Position numbers and translations under genes: made by a program
Notes under the pieces: model-generated
Told to the model about the DNA's origin: nothing
The model's database searches: none
Seen by the model: the letters and a program-made list of their open reading frames with translations, nothing else
Assembly (NCBI GenBank): GCA_944323685.1
Contig: CALUTJ010000016.1
Span: forward strand, 1 to 64,000
Reading direction: 5' to 3'
DNA: 64,000 bases
From: Candidatus Gastranaerophilales bacterium
GTDB lineage: Bacteria; Cyanobacteriota; Vampirovibrionia; Gastranaerophilales; Gastranaerophilaceae
Shown: positions 24,904-33,321 of the stretch, piece after piece
How the letters are laid out: the number at the start of each line of letters is the position of its first letter
Numbering within the stretch: position 1 is the stretch's first letter

Positions 24904-25350
24904 TTAATAAGTTCTGAATATTTTTCGGTTTAACTGACGGCGTAACTTATTAAAATCTGTCACCTGCTGCAATATATTGTCTTTTGTTTGCGAAACTATT
25001 TCTCTAAAGTTTTTGAGAGTATTCAGTGTTTCCGAAAAATCAAACTGGTGTTTCGGGCTTGTAAAATTATAATGCCCTACTTTTAAGTTTGAATTTACGA
25101 AAAAGTTGCTATTTTCATCACTTGTAATATTAATTGTCAGTTCTTTTGTGTTTCTTAACTTATCGACAAATCGCTGCCACATTGTTTTGGGGGCGGGTTG
25201 TCCAATTCTTTTATTTGCTTTATCAAAATTCCTTACTGATTCAAACATTAAACTTGCCCAATCTTCACCGTATTTTTTGATACAATTTTGTTTTGCGAGT
25301 TTTGTTATATAAACCTGTGTCGGTTTGTGTTGAATTCTTAGAATGCTCAT
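24904..25350 (-). CDS. Unrecognised small soluble protein
   Basis: 148 residues, basic, with AAGGAAA upstream. No signal peptide or membrane helix. The N-terminal half is helical (QVYITKLAKQNCIKKYGEDW), the middle is Asn/Ser-rich and strand-like, and the end is again helical and basic. No family is recognised. It lies between the ROK kinase and the large pseudo-AAA protease genes on the same strand, with 90 bp to the latter. Confidence 0.45.
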   Translation of the reverse strand: MSILRIQHKPTQVYITKLAKQNCIKKYGEDWASLMFESVRNFDKANKRIGQPAPKTMWQRFVDKLRNTKELTINITSDENSNFFVNSNLKVGHYNFTSPKHQFDFSETLNTLKNFREIVSQTKDNILQQVTDFNKLRRQLNRKIFRTY

Positions 25351-25440
25351 TTTATTTCCTTAAAAATAATGTCTGTACGAAAAATATAACATACCGGCAT
25401 TATTTTTTTTGTTAGTTTATTAAATTATATTTACAAATAA

Positions 25441-28400
25441 TTATTCCGCTTTATGACATTTTACGCCGCGTTTTGTTGCTGCAATAACTTCGAGTATGGT
25501 TTTGTCCAAAAGCTCAAACTCTTTTTGTTTTTCGGCAGGTTGTTTGGCTCTCCAGTCATTGAGCATTTTGACAAACTCTTCTCTTTGGATAATGCATTCG
25601 CCTGTACCGACTTTAGAAGAATATTTTTTTACAAACTCTTTGTTAAAGTCCTCATATACCTCTGTTATTGCGTCAGACACAAGCTGGGCATTTGTCAGCA
25701 TGACATCGATATCTTTGTTGAGATTATCTTTATCTTTTTCTGAAATAACCCACATCCCGTCTATTGACTTTTTACCGAAATGCTTGCCCTGCCCCATAAG
25801 ACCTGCTGCCATGGTAGCGGTATGTGTAGCATTTTGCATATCCACAGTAATTCCCCAGCTGCCGTCCTGTCCAAAGAAATGTTTTTCACACGAGTTGCCG
25901 CCAAAATCCGTTACAAGACCGCTAAAGATTTTTTCAAATGACCACTCGGGGTTTAGTTCGTCACTGAAATATACAGCCCCGCCGTATGTACCTCTCGGGT
26001 CTAATGTAATAAAGTTAACATAGTCGCCGGCATGGTCGGGTCTGTTTTCCTTTTTAGCAAGCTCTTCCATAATAATACCGTTTGTTGCGTGTCCGCATTC
26101 ATGGGATGTAACAAGCTGCTTAGCGTAAGACGGATCTTGTGCGCTTGCAGGACGTCCGGTGGTTAATTGCAAATACGCCTCAGTAAAGTCAGCTTTTGCA
26201 ATATTTTTGTGTTTTCTTTCTTTTGCGACATTTTTGGCTTTGTCAAGGAGTGTAAGAATTTCTATATAAGAACACCGTTCAGTAAGCAGGTTTATGTGCT
26301 CTTTTATTTGTTTTTGTTCTTGTTCATCGCCGGCAAGTTTAATGCCTTTTTTCTTTATGTAGTAATTTACTATTTCATTTCTGGCATATTTATTTCTGGC
26401 CGGTGATTCAACTTCTATCTGGTCAATAAATTTGAAAGATTTGGAAGTCGCATCACCTATATATCTCGGGTCATTCATAGAGCCCATTACAACGATATTC
26501 ATCCCCTGTTCCTGAGCTTTATTCATTTCTCTGATAAGCTGTGACATTGCTTTTTCGTGGTATTCGGAGAGGTTTTCGCCGTATGAAAAATATTCAAAGT
26601 TTTCAATATAAAGTATTGCTGATTTTTTAGGGTTTGTTTCCGCCTGAGTTTTAACCATGTTAAAAAGTTTTTTCATAGAAGCTTCGGGGCTTAAGTTGCC
26701 GCCGCCAAAAAGGTCAACGTCTTTTGTACCGAAATCAACCGCATTGATTTCAATATAAGGAATTTTTGCTTCCCCTGCAATTGCCTGAGCCGTATATTTT
26801 CTGCCTGCGCCGACAGAACCGTCCTGTGAATAAATGACAAAACCTTTTGTACCCATAGATTTGTCTTTTATTCTTTCAACAATAGATTGAGCTTCTTTTT
26901 TAGTGGCAGGCGAGCCTACCATATCTTTCAGCTTTATACCTGTATCAAAAACAACTTTTACTGCGTTGTCGTTTTCAACGGGTTTAAAGATTTCTTTAGC
27001 CTCTTTTATATAGTTTTGAACATCGCTCAAACCGATATTTTGTTTATCAATATAATAAGAAGAAACAAGCTCAAGCACTTTTTGGGCTTTTTCGGGGTAG
27101 TTGCCCGAAAGCTGGTTTGCCGCTTCTACACATTTTTCAAGCGCGGGTTTGGAAAAATTCTTTTTGATTTTTGACATAAGTTCCGGAACCTCTTTAAACG
27201 CTTTTTGCGCCTGTTCCATATTCATTAAAGGCATGGAAACTTCGCCGAAATCATCAAAAAATCCTTCCAGATATTCATCGTTATAATCTTTATAATATTT
27301 ATCTTTATCCGCAACCATAACAAATTTTACGTTTTTAGGCGCATTAATAAAGATTTCTACATTATATTCATCAACAGCAAGTCTGTTAAGTTCATCATCC
27401 ATAATATCCATAACAACAATATAGTTGTTTTGTTTATCTTTGCCGAACTCTTTCAGTTTATTCGAAATATAGCCGTTATCTATAAATCCTTCGTTATTGA
27501 GATTGAGGATTTTTGTATTGTTTTTGTTCAGTTTACCGAATCCGTCTTTGCTTTCTTCAAAAAGATGCAGGAAGCTGTTAACAAGATGTGACGGATAATT
27601 GTTTTTGTCATGCAAAATGGCCATATTTGTGCCTACGGCAAGGTTTTTCCAGATGTTTTTTGCTTTGTCGTCATAAAATTTTATATGCGGGCGCTTGTTT
27701 AGCGGTCGTTTGTCTATATAGACTGCATCTTTAAGGGCGTTTCTAAATGGCAGGGTAATTTCTCTTTTCATCCGGTCACTGTTAGGCATCATCGCGGCAG
27801 AGAAAAGAGTACAATCATGGACAAGTCCGTCGCCTTCTACCATACCTTCATCCGCGTTAAGTTTGTTATCCTGTTTGTAGACACTGTAAATGTCGTTTAA
27901 AAATTGTTTGGCTATAGGTCTGTTTTTGGCGTCACTTGGCGGCAATACTTTAAATACTTTAGGTTGTTCGGCAAGTTTTTCGTCCAGAATTTTTAATTCG
28001 TTTTCAATAACCGGTTTTATAAGATCTCTTTTTTCTTTCTTTTTAAAGACATCCTTACCCATATCGTTTTCAAAAAATACATAAGCATCGTAAGCAGATT
28101 CGTCAGCATAGCTTACTTCACCGGAATTCAGGGCATCTATAAAATTGTTGATTTTTTCAAGACCGGCTCTTAAAACATGTATACGATCAACTTCGGCATG
28201 TCCGTATTCTTTGGCTATTTTTTGTGAATCATTCAATAACTCCTGAGCAGGGTCATTCATGTTGTTCAATATTATCGCTATTTTCTCTGTGCCTCCTGTT
28301 TTTTCAGCACCGTCTTTTTTTTGACCGAAACTTACAAAATAACTGTGCAGCAATGACGGGGACGGCGACGGCAAATGAGGCGACGCCACGGGGGGCTGAG

Positions 28401-28488
28401 TTTGTGTATTTTCTGTAGTGTTATCTTTTTGTGCAGATTTATTAAAAATATTTTTTGTATTTAAATTAACGTTAATTTTTTCAATCAT
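25441..28488 (-). CDS. FtsH-type (M41) metalloprotease with degenerate AAA domains
   Basis: 1015 residues. The C-terminal third is a peptidase M41 domain: the zinc motif HECGH at 796-800 and the third ligand D883 in VDMQNAT are kept. Before it lies an FtsH-like AAA module whose key residues are lost: the P-loop reads GSVGAGRK (Arg where Lys is expected), the Walker B reads ILYIENFE and no arginine-finger RPGR motif is seen. An earlier region (about 275-400) looks like a second decayed AAA domain. There are no membrane helices, unlike FtsH. The N-terminus has a Pro-rich linker and the tag VSFGQKK. GAGAGGG precedes the start. Likely a protease without ATP-driven unfolding, or a regulator; the function is unknown. 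Confidence 0.75.
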   Translation of the reverse strand: MIEKINVNLNTKNIFNKSAQKDNTTENTQTQPPVASPHLPSPSPSLLHSYFVSFGQKKDGAEKTGGTEKIAIILNNMNDPAQELLNDSQKIAKEYGHAEVDRIHVLRAGLEKINNFIDALNSGEVSYADESAYDAYVFFENDMGKDVFKKKEKRDLIKPVIENELKILDEKLAEQPKVFKVLPPSDAKNRPIAKQFLNDIYSVYKQDNKLNADEGMVEGDGLVHDCTLFSAAMMPNSDRMKREITLPFRNALKDAVYIDKRPLNKRPHIKFYDDKAKNIWKNLAVGTNMAILHDKNNYPSHLVNSFLHLFEESKDGFGKLNKNNTKILNLNNEGFIDNGYISNKLKEFGKDKQNNYIVVMDIMDDELNRLAVDEYNVEIFINAPKNVKFVMVADKDKYYKDYNDEYLEGFFDDFGEVSMPLMNMEQAQKAFKEVPELMSKIKKNFSKPALEKCVEAANQLSGNYPEKAQKVLELVSSYYIDKQNIGLSDVQNYIKEAKEIFKPVENDNAVKVVFDTGIKLKDMVGSPATKKEAQSIVERIKDKSMGTKGFVIYSQDGSVGAGRKYTAQAIAGEAKIPYIEINAVDFGTKDVDLFGGGNLSPEASMKKLFNMVKTQAETNPKKSAILYIENFEYFSYGENLSEYHEKAMSQLIREMNKAQEQGMNIVVMGSMNDPRYIGDATSKSFKFIDQIEVESPARNKYARNEIVNYYIKKKGIKLAGDEQEQKQIKEHINLLTERCSYIEILTLLDKAKNVAKERKHKNIAKADFTEAYLQLTTGRPASAQDPSYAKQLVTSHECGHATNGIIMEELAKKENRPDHAGDYVNFITLDPRGTYGGAVYFSDELNPEWSFEKIFSGLVTDFGGNSCEKHFFGQDGSWGITVDMQNATHTATMAAGLMGQGKHFGKKSIDGMWVISEKDKDNLNKDIDVMLTNAQLVSDAITEVYEDFNKEFVKKYSSKVGTGECIIQREEFVKMLNDWRAKQPAEKQKEFELLDKTILEVIAATKRGVKCHKAE

Positions 28489-28827
28489 AATAACCCTCTC
28501 AAAATGATTCGATATAAATTTAAAATGGCATAATAAAATTTTTTGTCAGTAAACAGGCTAAATATTACAAACTCGATACAATTCAAATCATCTAATCTAG
28601 TGTCGCAGTTGCCGACTCGAGCCTTCGAGCCGTCACTGCTCACCTTTGCCTTCTTTTTCGGCTGAACTGTGGTGAAGCCTGAAAAATGGCTTCACTATGT
28701 GAACAATGTGTCACTCCAAAAATTCGTTCACGTCGCGTTGCTCCTTATCACGAATTTTTCTCGGACAAATTAATAGCGGCGATTATTTTTTCATTTAAAC
28801 TCTGTTGCGGCTGAGGTAAATTGTAAT
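28489..28827. other. Spacer with repeat copy C
   Basis: The 339-bp gap between two leftward genes holds the ribosome binding site and probable promoter of the large protease gene and the full repeat copy C. The remaining bases (28770-28827) show nothing further. Confidence 0.5.
28590..28768 (-). repeat. Dispersed 179-bp repeat, copy C (full)
   Basis: Full-length copy in leftward orientation, identical in length to copies A and B with only scattered substitutions. All three inverted-repeat modules are intact. It lies about 100 bp upstream of the protease gene and about 60 bp downstream of the BaiN-like gene. Confidence 0.97.
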
Positions 28828-30069
28828 TTACAAAACATTACCGGCCGCTAAACCTGCAATATATCCTGTAGACCAGCAGTTTTGCAGGTTAAAACCGCCT
28901 GTCAGTCCGTCTATATCAAGTATTTCTCCGCAAAAGTATAAATTTTCAACTATTTTTGATTCCATTGTTTTAGAATCCACCTCTTTTAAATCAACGCCGC
29001 CGGCAGTGACTATTTCTTCGCCCTTTACCGTTGCTATAGCGTTAAAAGTAAGTGAGGTCAGGTTCTTTGCAATATTTTCTCTGTCTTTTTTGCTGAGCTG
29101 ACCTGCTTTTATGTCATGTTTTATATTCTCTTTTTGTAATATAGCCGCTGCAAGATTTTTAGGAACAAAGCAGCTGACAATATTTAAAATATCTTTTTGC
29201 GCATTGTTTTTGAGCTTTAAAATTAAAAGAGAGTCAAACTCTTTGTACTCTTGTCCGACCGGATTTAGAACGATTTTTAAAGGGTTATTTTTGTCAAAAT
29301 TTATATATGCACAATAAGAGGATATTTTATATATTAATGGCCCTGAGATTCCGTTATGCGTGAACAAAAAATCTCCGGCAGCAGCATTTGAAGGAAGTTT
29401 TAGTTTTTTATTTTCAAAAAATACCTGTGCAAAAATGTTTTTCAGGCTTATTCCGCTAAGAGTTTCAAACTCTTTTTCCCGTGTAATCATTGCGCTTAAA
29501 GACGGTTTCAGCTCTGTTATATGATGCCCCAGACTTTTTGCCAGATTATGACCGTTGCCTTTTCCGCCTGTTGCTATAACAAGCTTATTTACAAAATGTT
29601 TTCCTTTGTCTGTTGTAAGTTCAAACCCGTTTTGTAATTTTTTTACACTCAAGACCTTTGCAAACGTCTTTTTTATATTTTTTTTCTTGTCAAGCTGTTT
29701 GAGCAGGGCGTTTTTTACGTCTTTAGAAGAATTAGTTTCGGGGAATATTCTTAAATCTTCTTGAATATATGTATTTATCCCTATTCTGTTGAAAAAATCA
29801 ACGGTATTTCGGGTAGAAAATTTTGAAAAAACACTGTACAAAAATTTTTCGCCTCTGGGGTAAAACTTTGCCAGCTCTTTAAAATTAAATTCCGCATAAG
29901 CAAGATTGCAGCGCCCGCCTCCTGTTGGCAGCAACGTGTTCAGGATAATATTTTTGTCAAATATAAGAATATTGTTCTCAATGTTTTGTGATGCACATAA
30001 AGCACACATTATTCCGGCAGGGCCGCCGCCAACAATACCGATTGTATTGCCAGTTGCTGTTTCAGTCAT
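28828..30069 (-). CDS. BaiN/HI0933-like flavoprotein oxidoreductase
   Basis: 413 residues. The N-terminal FAD-binding motif is GIVGGGPAGIMCA (near 11-23), then the family motif TGGGRCN (50-56), VIATGGKGNGHNLAKSLGH and the C-terminal GGVDLKEVDSKTMESK and TGGFNLQNCWSTGYIAG. The family (YhiN, BaiN) comprises FAD-dependent reductases of uncertain substrate; BaiN acts on bile-acid intermediates in gut clostridia. The start overlaps the end of folK by eight bases, so both are translated from one message. Confidence 0.88.
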   Translation of the reverse strand: MTETATGNTIGIVGGGPAGIMCALCASQNIENNILIFDKNIILNTLLPTGGGRCNLAYAEFNFKELAKFYPRGEKFLYSVFSKFSTRNTVDFFNRIGINTYIQEDLRIFPETNSSKDVKNALLKQLDKKKNIKKTFAKVLSVKKLQNGFELTTDKGKHFVNKLVIATGGKGNGHNLAKSLGHHITELKPSLSAMITREKEFETLSGISLKNIFAQVFFENKKLKLPSNAAAGDFLFTHNGISGPLIYKISSYCAYINFDKNNPLKIVLNPVGQEYKEFDSLLILKLKNNAQKDILNIVSCFVPKNLAAAILQKENIKHDIKAGQLSKKDRENIAKNLTSLTFNAIATVKGEEIVTAGGVDLKEVDSKTMESKIVENLYFCGEILDIDGLTGGFNLQNCWSTGYIAGLAAGNVL

Positions 30070-30574
30070 CTGAATACCCCCTTGTGCCGTAAAGACAGAC
30101 TTCTTCTACGTCATCGAGTTCATCATATAAATCTGGCACTGACTTTTTTAAAACAGGATGAACAAAATCAGGGATAAGCTCCAGCAATGGTACAAGCACA
30201 AAGGCTCTTTCATGCATTCTAGGGTGCGGAACGGTTAAAATACCGGTATTAATTATTTGGTTGTCATAAAAAATAATGTCTATATCAACAGGCCTTTCAC
30301 CCCAGCGTTGTTCACGGCTTCTGTCCCTGCCCAGCATTTTTTCTATGCTAAGACATTTCAGCAGCAAATCCTGCGCGCTTAAATCGGTTTTAATTTCGAC
30401 AACCATATTCAAAAACCAGTTCTGGTCTTTAACACCCCATGGCTCTGTTTCGTAAAGGGCAGATGCTCTTATTAATTTAATATTTTCGGCAAGACTAAGC
30501 AGACTGACCGCCTGTTGTACGGTTGTTAGTCTGTTTTTTGAATTTGCACCTAAACACAAATAAGCTATTGCCAT
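30062..30574 (-). CDS. folK: 6-hydroxymethyl-7,8-dihydropterin pyrophosphokinase
   Basis: 170 residues, normal length. Motifs AYLCLGAN (start), ETEPWGV, FLNMVVEI, and the metal-binding RPVDIDIIFYDN with PHPRMHERAFVLVPL are diagnostic. It transfers pyrophosphate to the pterin in folate synthesis. No Shine-Dalgarno is visible; TATAAT lies nine bases before the ATG, suggesting a leaderless or nearly leaderless message. No other folate gene is in the window. It is divergent from efp. Confidence 0.93.
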   Translation of the reverse strand: MAIAYLCLGANSKNRLTTVQQAVSLLSLAENIKLIRASALYETEPWGVKDQNWFLNMVVEIKTDLSAQDLLLKCLSIEKMLGRDRSREQRWGERPVDIDIIFYDNQIINTGILTVPHPRMHERAFVLVPLLELIPDFVHPVLKKSVPDLYDELDDVEEVCLYGTRGYSDD

Positions 30575-30737
30575 AAATAAATATTATAATTTTTTATGGT
30601 TAATTACAATTTTAAACGCTTTCATGCAGCAAAATTCTTTATAATTGTTAAAAATTGGGTTAAAAATTAGCGGTGCACATTGCTTATTGGTTAGTTTTTA
30701 TGTTAAGATTCTATACATTAGTATATGAGGAAAATCT

Positions 30738-31295
30738 ATGATATCAGTAAATGATTTAAAAACAGGCTTAACACTTGAGTTAGACAACGGCTTGTGGTCA
30801 GTTGTTGAATTTTTACACGTAAAACCCGGTAAAGGTGCAGCTTTTGTAAGAACAAAGCTCAAAAACGTAGAAACAGGCAACGTTGTTGAAAAAACCTTCA
30901 GAGCAGGTGAAAAAGTTGCTAAAGCTACTCTTGATAAACGTGAAATGCAGTATCTTTACAAAGAAGGCTCTGATTACGTTATGATGGATACTGAAAACTA
31001 CGAACAGCTTTCTGTTCCCGAAGTTCACATCGGTGACGGCGTAAAATACCTTAAAGAAAACATGAACGTACAAATTCTTTTGCATGACGGCAAAATCGTC
31101 GGTTTGGATATCCCTAACCACGTTGAACTCGAAGTTGTTGATACTCCTCCGTCAGAAAAAGGCAATACTTCTCAAGGCGGTACAAAACCTGCTAAACTTG
31201 AAACAGGTGCTGTTGTTAATGTTCCTTTCTTTATTGCTAACGGTGATAAAATCAGAGTTGATACAAGAACAAACGAATACCTCGACAGAGTATAA
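30738..31295 (+). CDS. efp: Elongation factor P
   Basis: 185 residues in three beta-barrel domains. The tip loop is PGKGAAFVR with K32, the residue that is modified in many bacteria. No EpmA/EpmC or rhamnosyltransferase (EarP, normally with Arg) is nearby. EF-P relieves stalling at polyproline stretches. AGGAAA precedes the ATG. accB follows after 53 bp, an arrangement also common in cyanobacteria. Confidence 0.97.
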   Translation: MISVNDLKTGLTLELDNGLWSVVEFLHVKPGKGAAFVRTKLKNVETGNVVEKTFRAGEKVAKATLDKREMQYLYKEGSDYVMMDTENYEQLSVPEVHIGDGVKYLKENMNVQILLHDGKIVGLDIPNHVELEVVDTPPSEKGNTSQGGTKPAKLETGAVVNVPFFIANGDKIRVDTRTNEYLDRV

Positions 31296-31348
31296 TATTG
31301 CGCTGCCGGTATTCAAACACGATAAAAGCTTAGTAAAAGGATGTTACT

Positions 31349-31804
31349 ATGAATTTTGAATTAGATTATATTGAAAAATTAGTCAAAATGGTGTCTGACA
31401 GTGATTTGACAGAACTTACGCTTGAAGATAACGAGCAGGCTATTGTTATAAGAAAAGAAAAAGAGGTCGTACAGGCACAGGTAATGCCTCAGGTAATGAC
31501 AGCTGCGGCTGCCGCTCCTGCTCCGGCTCCTGCTGCACCTGCCGAAGAAAAGAAAGAAGAAGCTCCAAAAGGCAAACCGATTACCTCGCCTATGGTAGGT
31601 ACTTTCTACATGGCTGCTTCTCCGGGTGCAAAACCTTTTGTTGAAGTCGGTCAAACAGTTTCTGCCGGTCAGGTTGTCTGCATTATTGAGGCAATGAAAC
31701 TTATGAACGAAATCGAATCTGAAGTTTCCGGTAAAGTTACGCAAATCTGCGTAAAAGACGGTGAAGCCGTTGAATACGGTCAGGTTTTGATGTATGTAGA
31801 ATAA
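31349..31804 (+). CDS. accB: Biotin carboxyl carrier protein of acetyl-CoA carboxylase
   Basis: 151 residues. An N-terminal helical domain is followed by an Ala/Pro linker (about 51-65) and the biotinyl domain with [10 protein letters not shown], whose K117 carries biotin. AAAGGAT precedes the ATG. It works with AccC coded just downstream and with AccA/AccD coded 11 kb to the left. BioF and BioD for making its cofactor are also in this window. Confidence 0.97.
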   Translation: MNFELDYIEKLVKMVSDSDLTELTLEDNEQAIVIRKEKEVVQAQVMPQVMTAAAAAPAPAPAAPAEEKKEEAPKGKPITSPMVGTFYMAASPGAKPFVEVGQTVSAGQVVCIIEAMKLMNEIESEVSGKVTQICVKDGEAVEYGQVLMYVE

Positions 31805-31845
31805 CAAATTTACATTGTAACTTTACAAAATATAAAAAAATTATG

Positions 31846-31901
31846 ATAAATTCCCAAGTTTGAGATAAAATTAAACTATCTATCAGACTTAGGGAATTTA
31901 T
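31846..31901 (+). promoter_or_regulatory. Inverted repeat over the accC ribosome binding site
   Basis: ATAAATTCCCAAGT (31846-31859) pairs with ACTTAGGGAATTTAT (31887-31901) with one bulged A. The right arm contains AGGGA, the only plausible Shine-Dalgarno of accC, so a folded mRNA would hide it. As DNA it could equally be an operator. Confidence 0.5.
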
Positions 31902-31907
31902 TTTATT

Positions 31908-33281
31908 ATGATAAAAAAAGTTTTAATCGCTAACAGAGGCGAAATTGCCGTCAGAATAATCAGAGCATGTAAAGAATTGGGTATAAAAACAGTTGCCGTA
32001 TATTCTCAGGCAGATGCCGACTCTTTGCATGTCAGCCTTGCTGATGAAGCCTATTGTATAGGCCCTGCTCAAAGCGCAAAAAGTTATTTAAACATACCTG
32101 CTATTATTTCTGTAGCTTTAACAAGCGGTGCAGATGCCATTCACCCCGGTTACGGATTTATGTCGGAGCGTTCCGACTTTGTTGATATATGCTGTGACCA
32201 CGGTATAAAATTTATCGGCCCTTCTGCTGAAGCAATGCGCAAAATGGGGGACAAAGCCACTGCGAGAAAAACCATGACCGCCAACGGTGTGCCTGTTACT
32301 CCGGGAACCGACCTTGTTGATGACATTGACGCTGCAAAAGAATTTGCGGCAAAGGCAAAATATCCTGTTATTGTCAAAGCTACTGCGGGCGGTGGCGGAA
32401 AAGGCATGAGAATTGCAAATTCTCCGGAAGAACTGGAAGAGGCAATTACTCTCTGTCAAACGGAAGCACAAAATGCTTTTGGCAATGCCGGTGTTTATCT
32501 TGAAAAATATATTATTAACCCGCGCCACATTGAGGTGCAAATAATTGCAGACAGCTACGGCAATGTTGTACACCTCGGTGAACGTGATTGCTCGGTACAA
32601 AGAAGACATCAAAAACTTCTTGAAGAAGCACCTTCTCCCGCAATTGACGAAAAAACAAGAAAAGCAATGGGGGCAGCTGCTGTTACCGCTGCAAAAGTTA
32701 TCGGTTATGAAGGTGCCGGCACAATAGAATTCTTGCTTGACCATGACGGCAGCTGGTATTTTATGGAAATGAATACACGTATTCAGGTTGAACACTGTGT
32801 ATCGGAAATGATTTCCAGCGTTGATCTTGTTAAAGAACAAATCAGAGTTGCCGCAGGCGAAAAACTCTCATTTACACAGGATGATATAGAACTTCGCGGC
32901 CACGCTATTGAATGTCGTATAAACGCAGAAGATGCAGACAAAAACTTTATGCCGTGCCCCGGAGAAATTAAAGGCTACATTGCCCCGGGCGGTTTTGGTG
33001 TCAGAGTTGATTCTCACTCTTATACGGGGTACAAAATCCCGCCATATTACGATTCAATGATAGGCAAACTAATCTGCTGGGGCAGAGATAGAGAAGATGC
33101 CAGAAAGAGAATGCTGCGTGCGCTTGACGAATACGTTATAACAGGGATTAAGACTACCATTCCGTATCATAAAAAAATTCTTACAAATGATGTATTCATT
33201 TCAGGCAACTTCAATACAGGGTTTATTGCAGAACACATGACACCTAAAAAAGAAGAAACTGAAGAGGAAGTTAAAGTATAA
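31908..33281 (+). CDS. accC: Biotin carboxylase subunit of acetyl-CoA carboxylase
   Basis: 457 residues. The N-terminal [18 protein letters not shown], the ATP-grasp glycine loop [10 protein letters not shown] (near 160), the HIEVQ and [14 protein letters not shown] segments and the catalytic MNTRIQVEH are all intact. It carboxylates biotin on AccB with ATP and bicarbonate. The 103-bp gap to accB holds an inverted repeat over its ribosome binding site. Confidence 0.97.
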   Translation: MIKKVLIANRGEIAVRIIRACKELGIKTVAVYSQADADSLHVSLADEAYCIGPAQSAKSYLNIPAIISVALTSGADAIHPGYGFMSERSDFVDICCDHGIKFIGPSAEAMRKMGDKATARKTMTANGVPVTPGTDLVDDIDAAKEFAAKAKYPVIVKATAGGGGKGMRIANSPEELEEAITLCQTEAQNAFGNAGVYLEKYIINPRHIEVQIIADSYGNVVHLGERDCSVQRRHQKLLEEAPSPAIDEKTRKAMGAAAVTAAKVIGYEGAGTIEFLLDHDGSWYFMEMNTRIQVEHCVSEMISSVDLVKEQIRVAAGEKLSFTQDDIELRGHAIECRINAEDADKNFMPCPGEIKGYIAPGGFGVRVDSHSYTGYKIPPYYDSMIGKLICWGRDREDARKRMLRALDEYVITGIKTTIPYHKKILTNDVFISGNFNTGFIAEHMTPKKEETEEEVKV

Positions 33282-33283
33282 AA

Positions 33284-33320
33284 AAGAAAAAAGCCTGTGT
33301 TTTGCAGGCTTTTTCTTTTT
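33284..33320. terminator. Bidirectional terminator between accC and the SNF2 gene
   Basis: AAAAGCCTG and CAGGCTTTT form a stem with loop TGTTTTG, flanked by A-rich sequence on the left and T-rich on the right. It can serve both convergent genes. Confidence 0.9.
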
Positions 33321-33321
33321 G

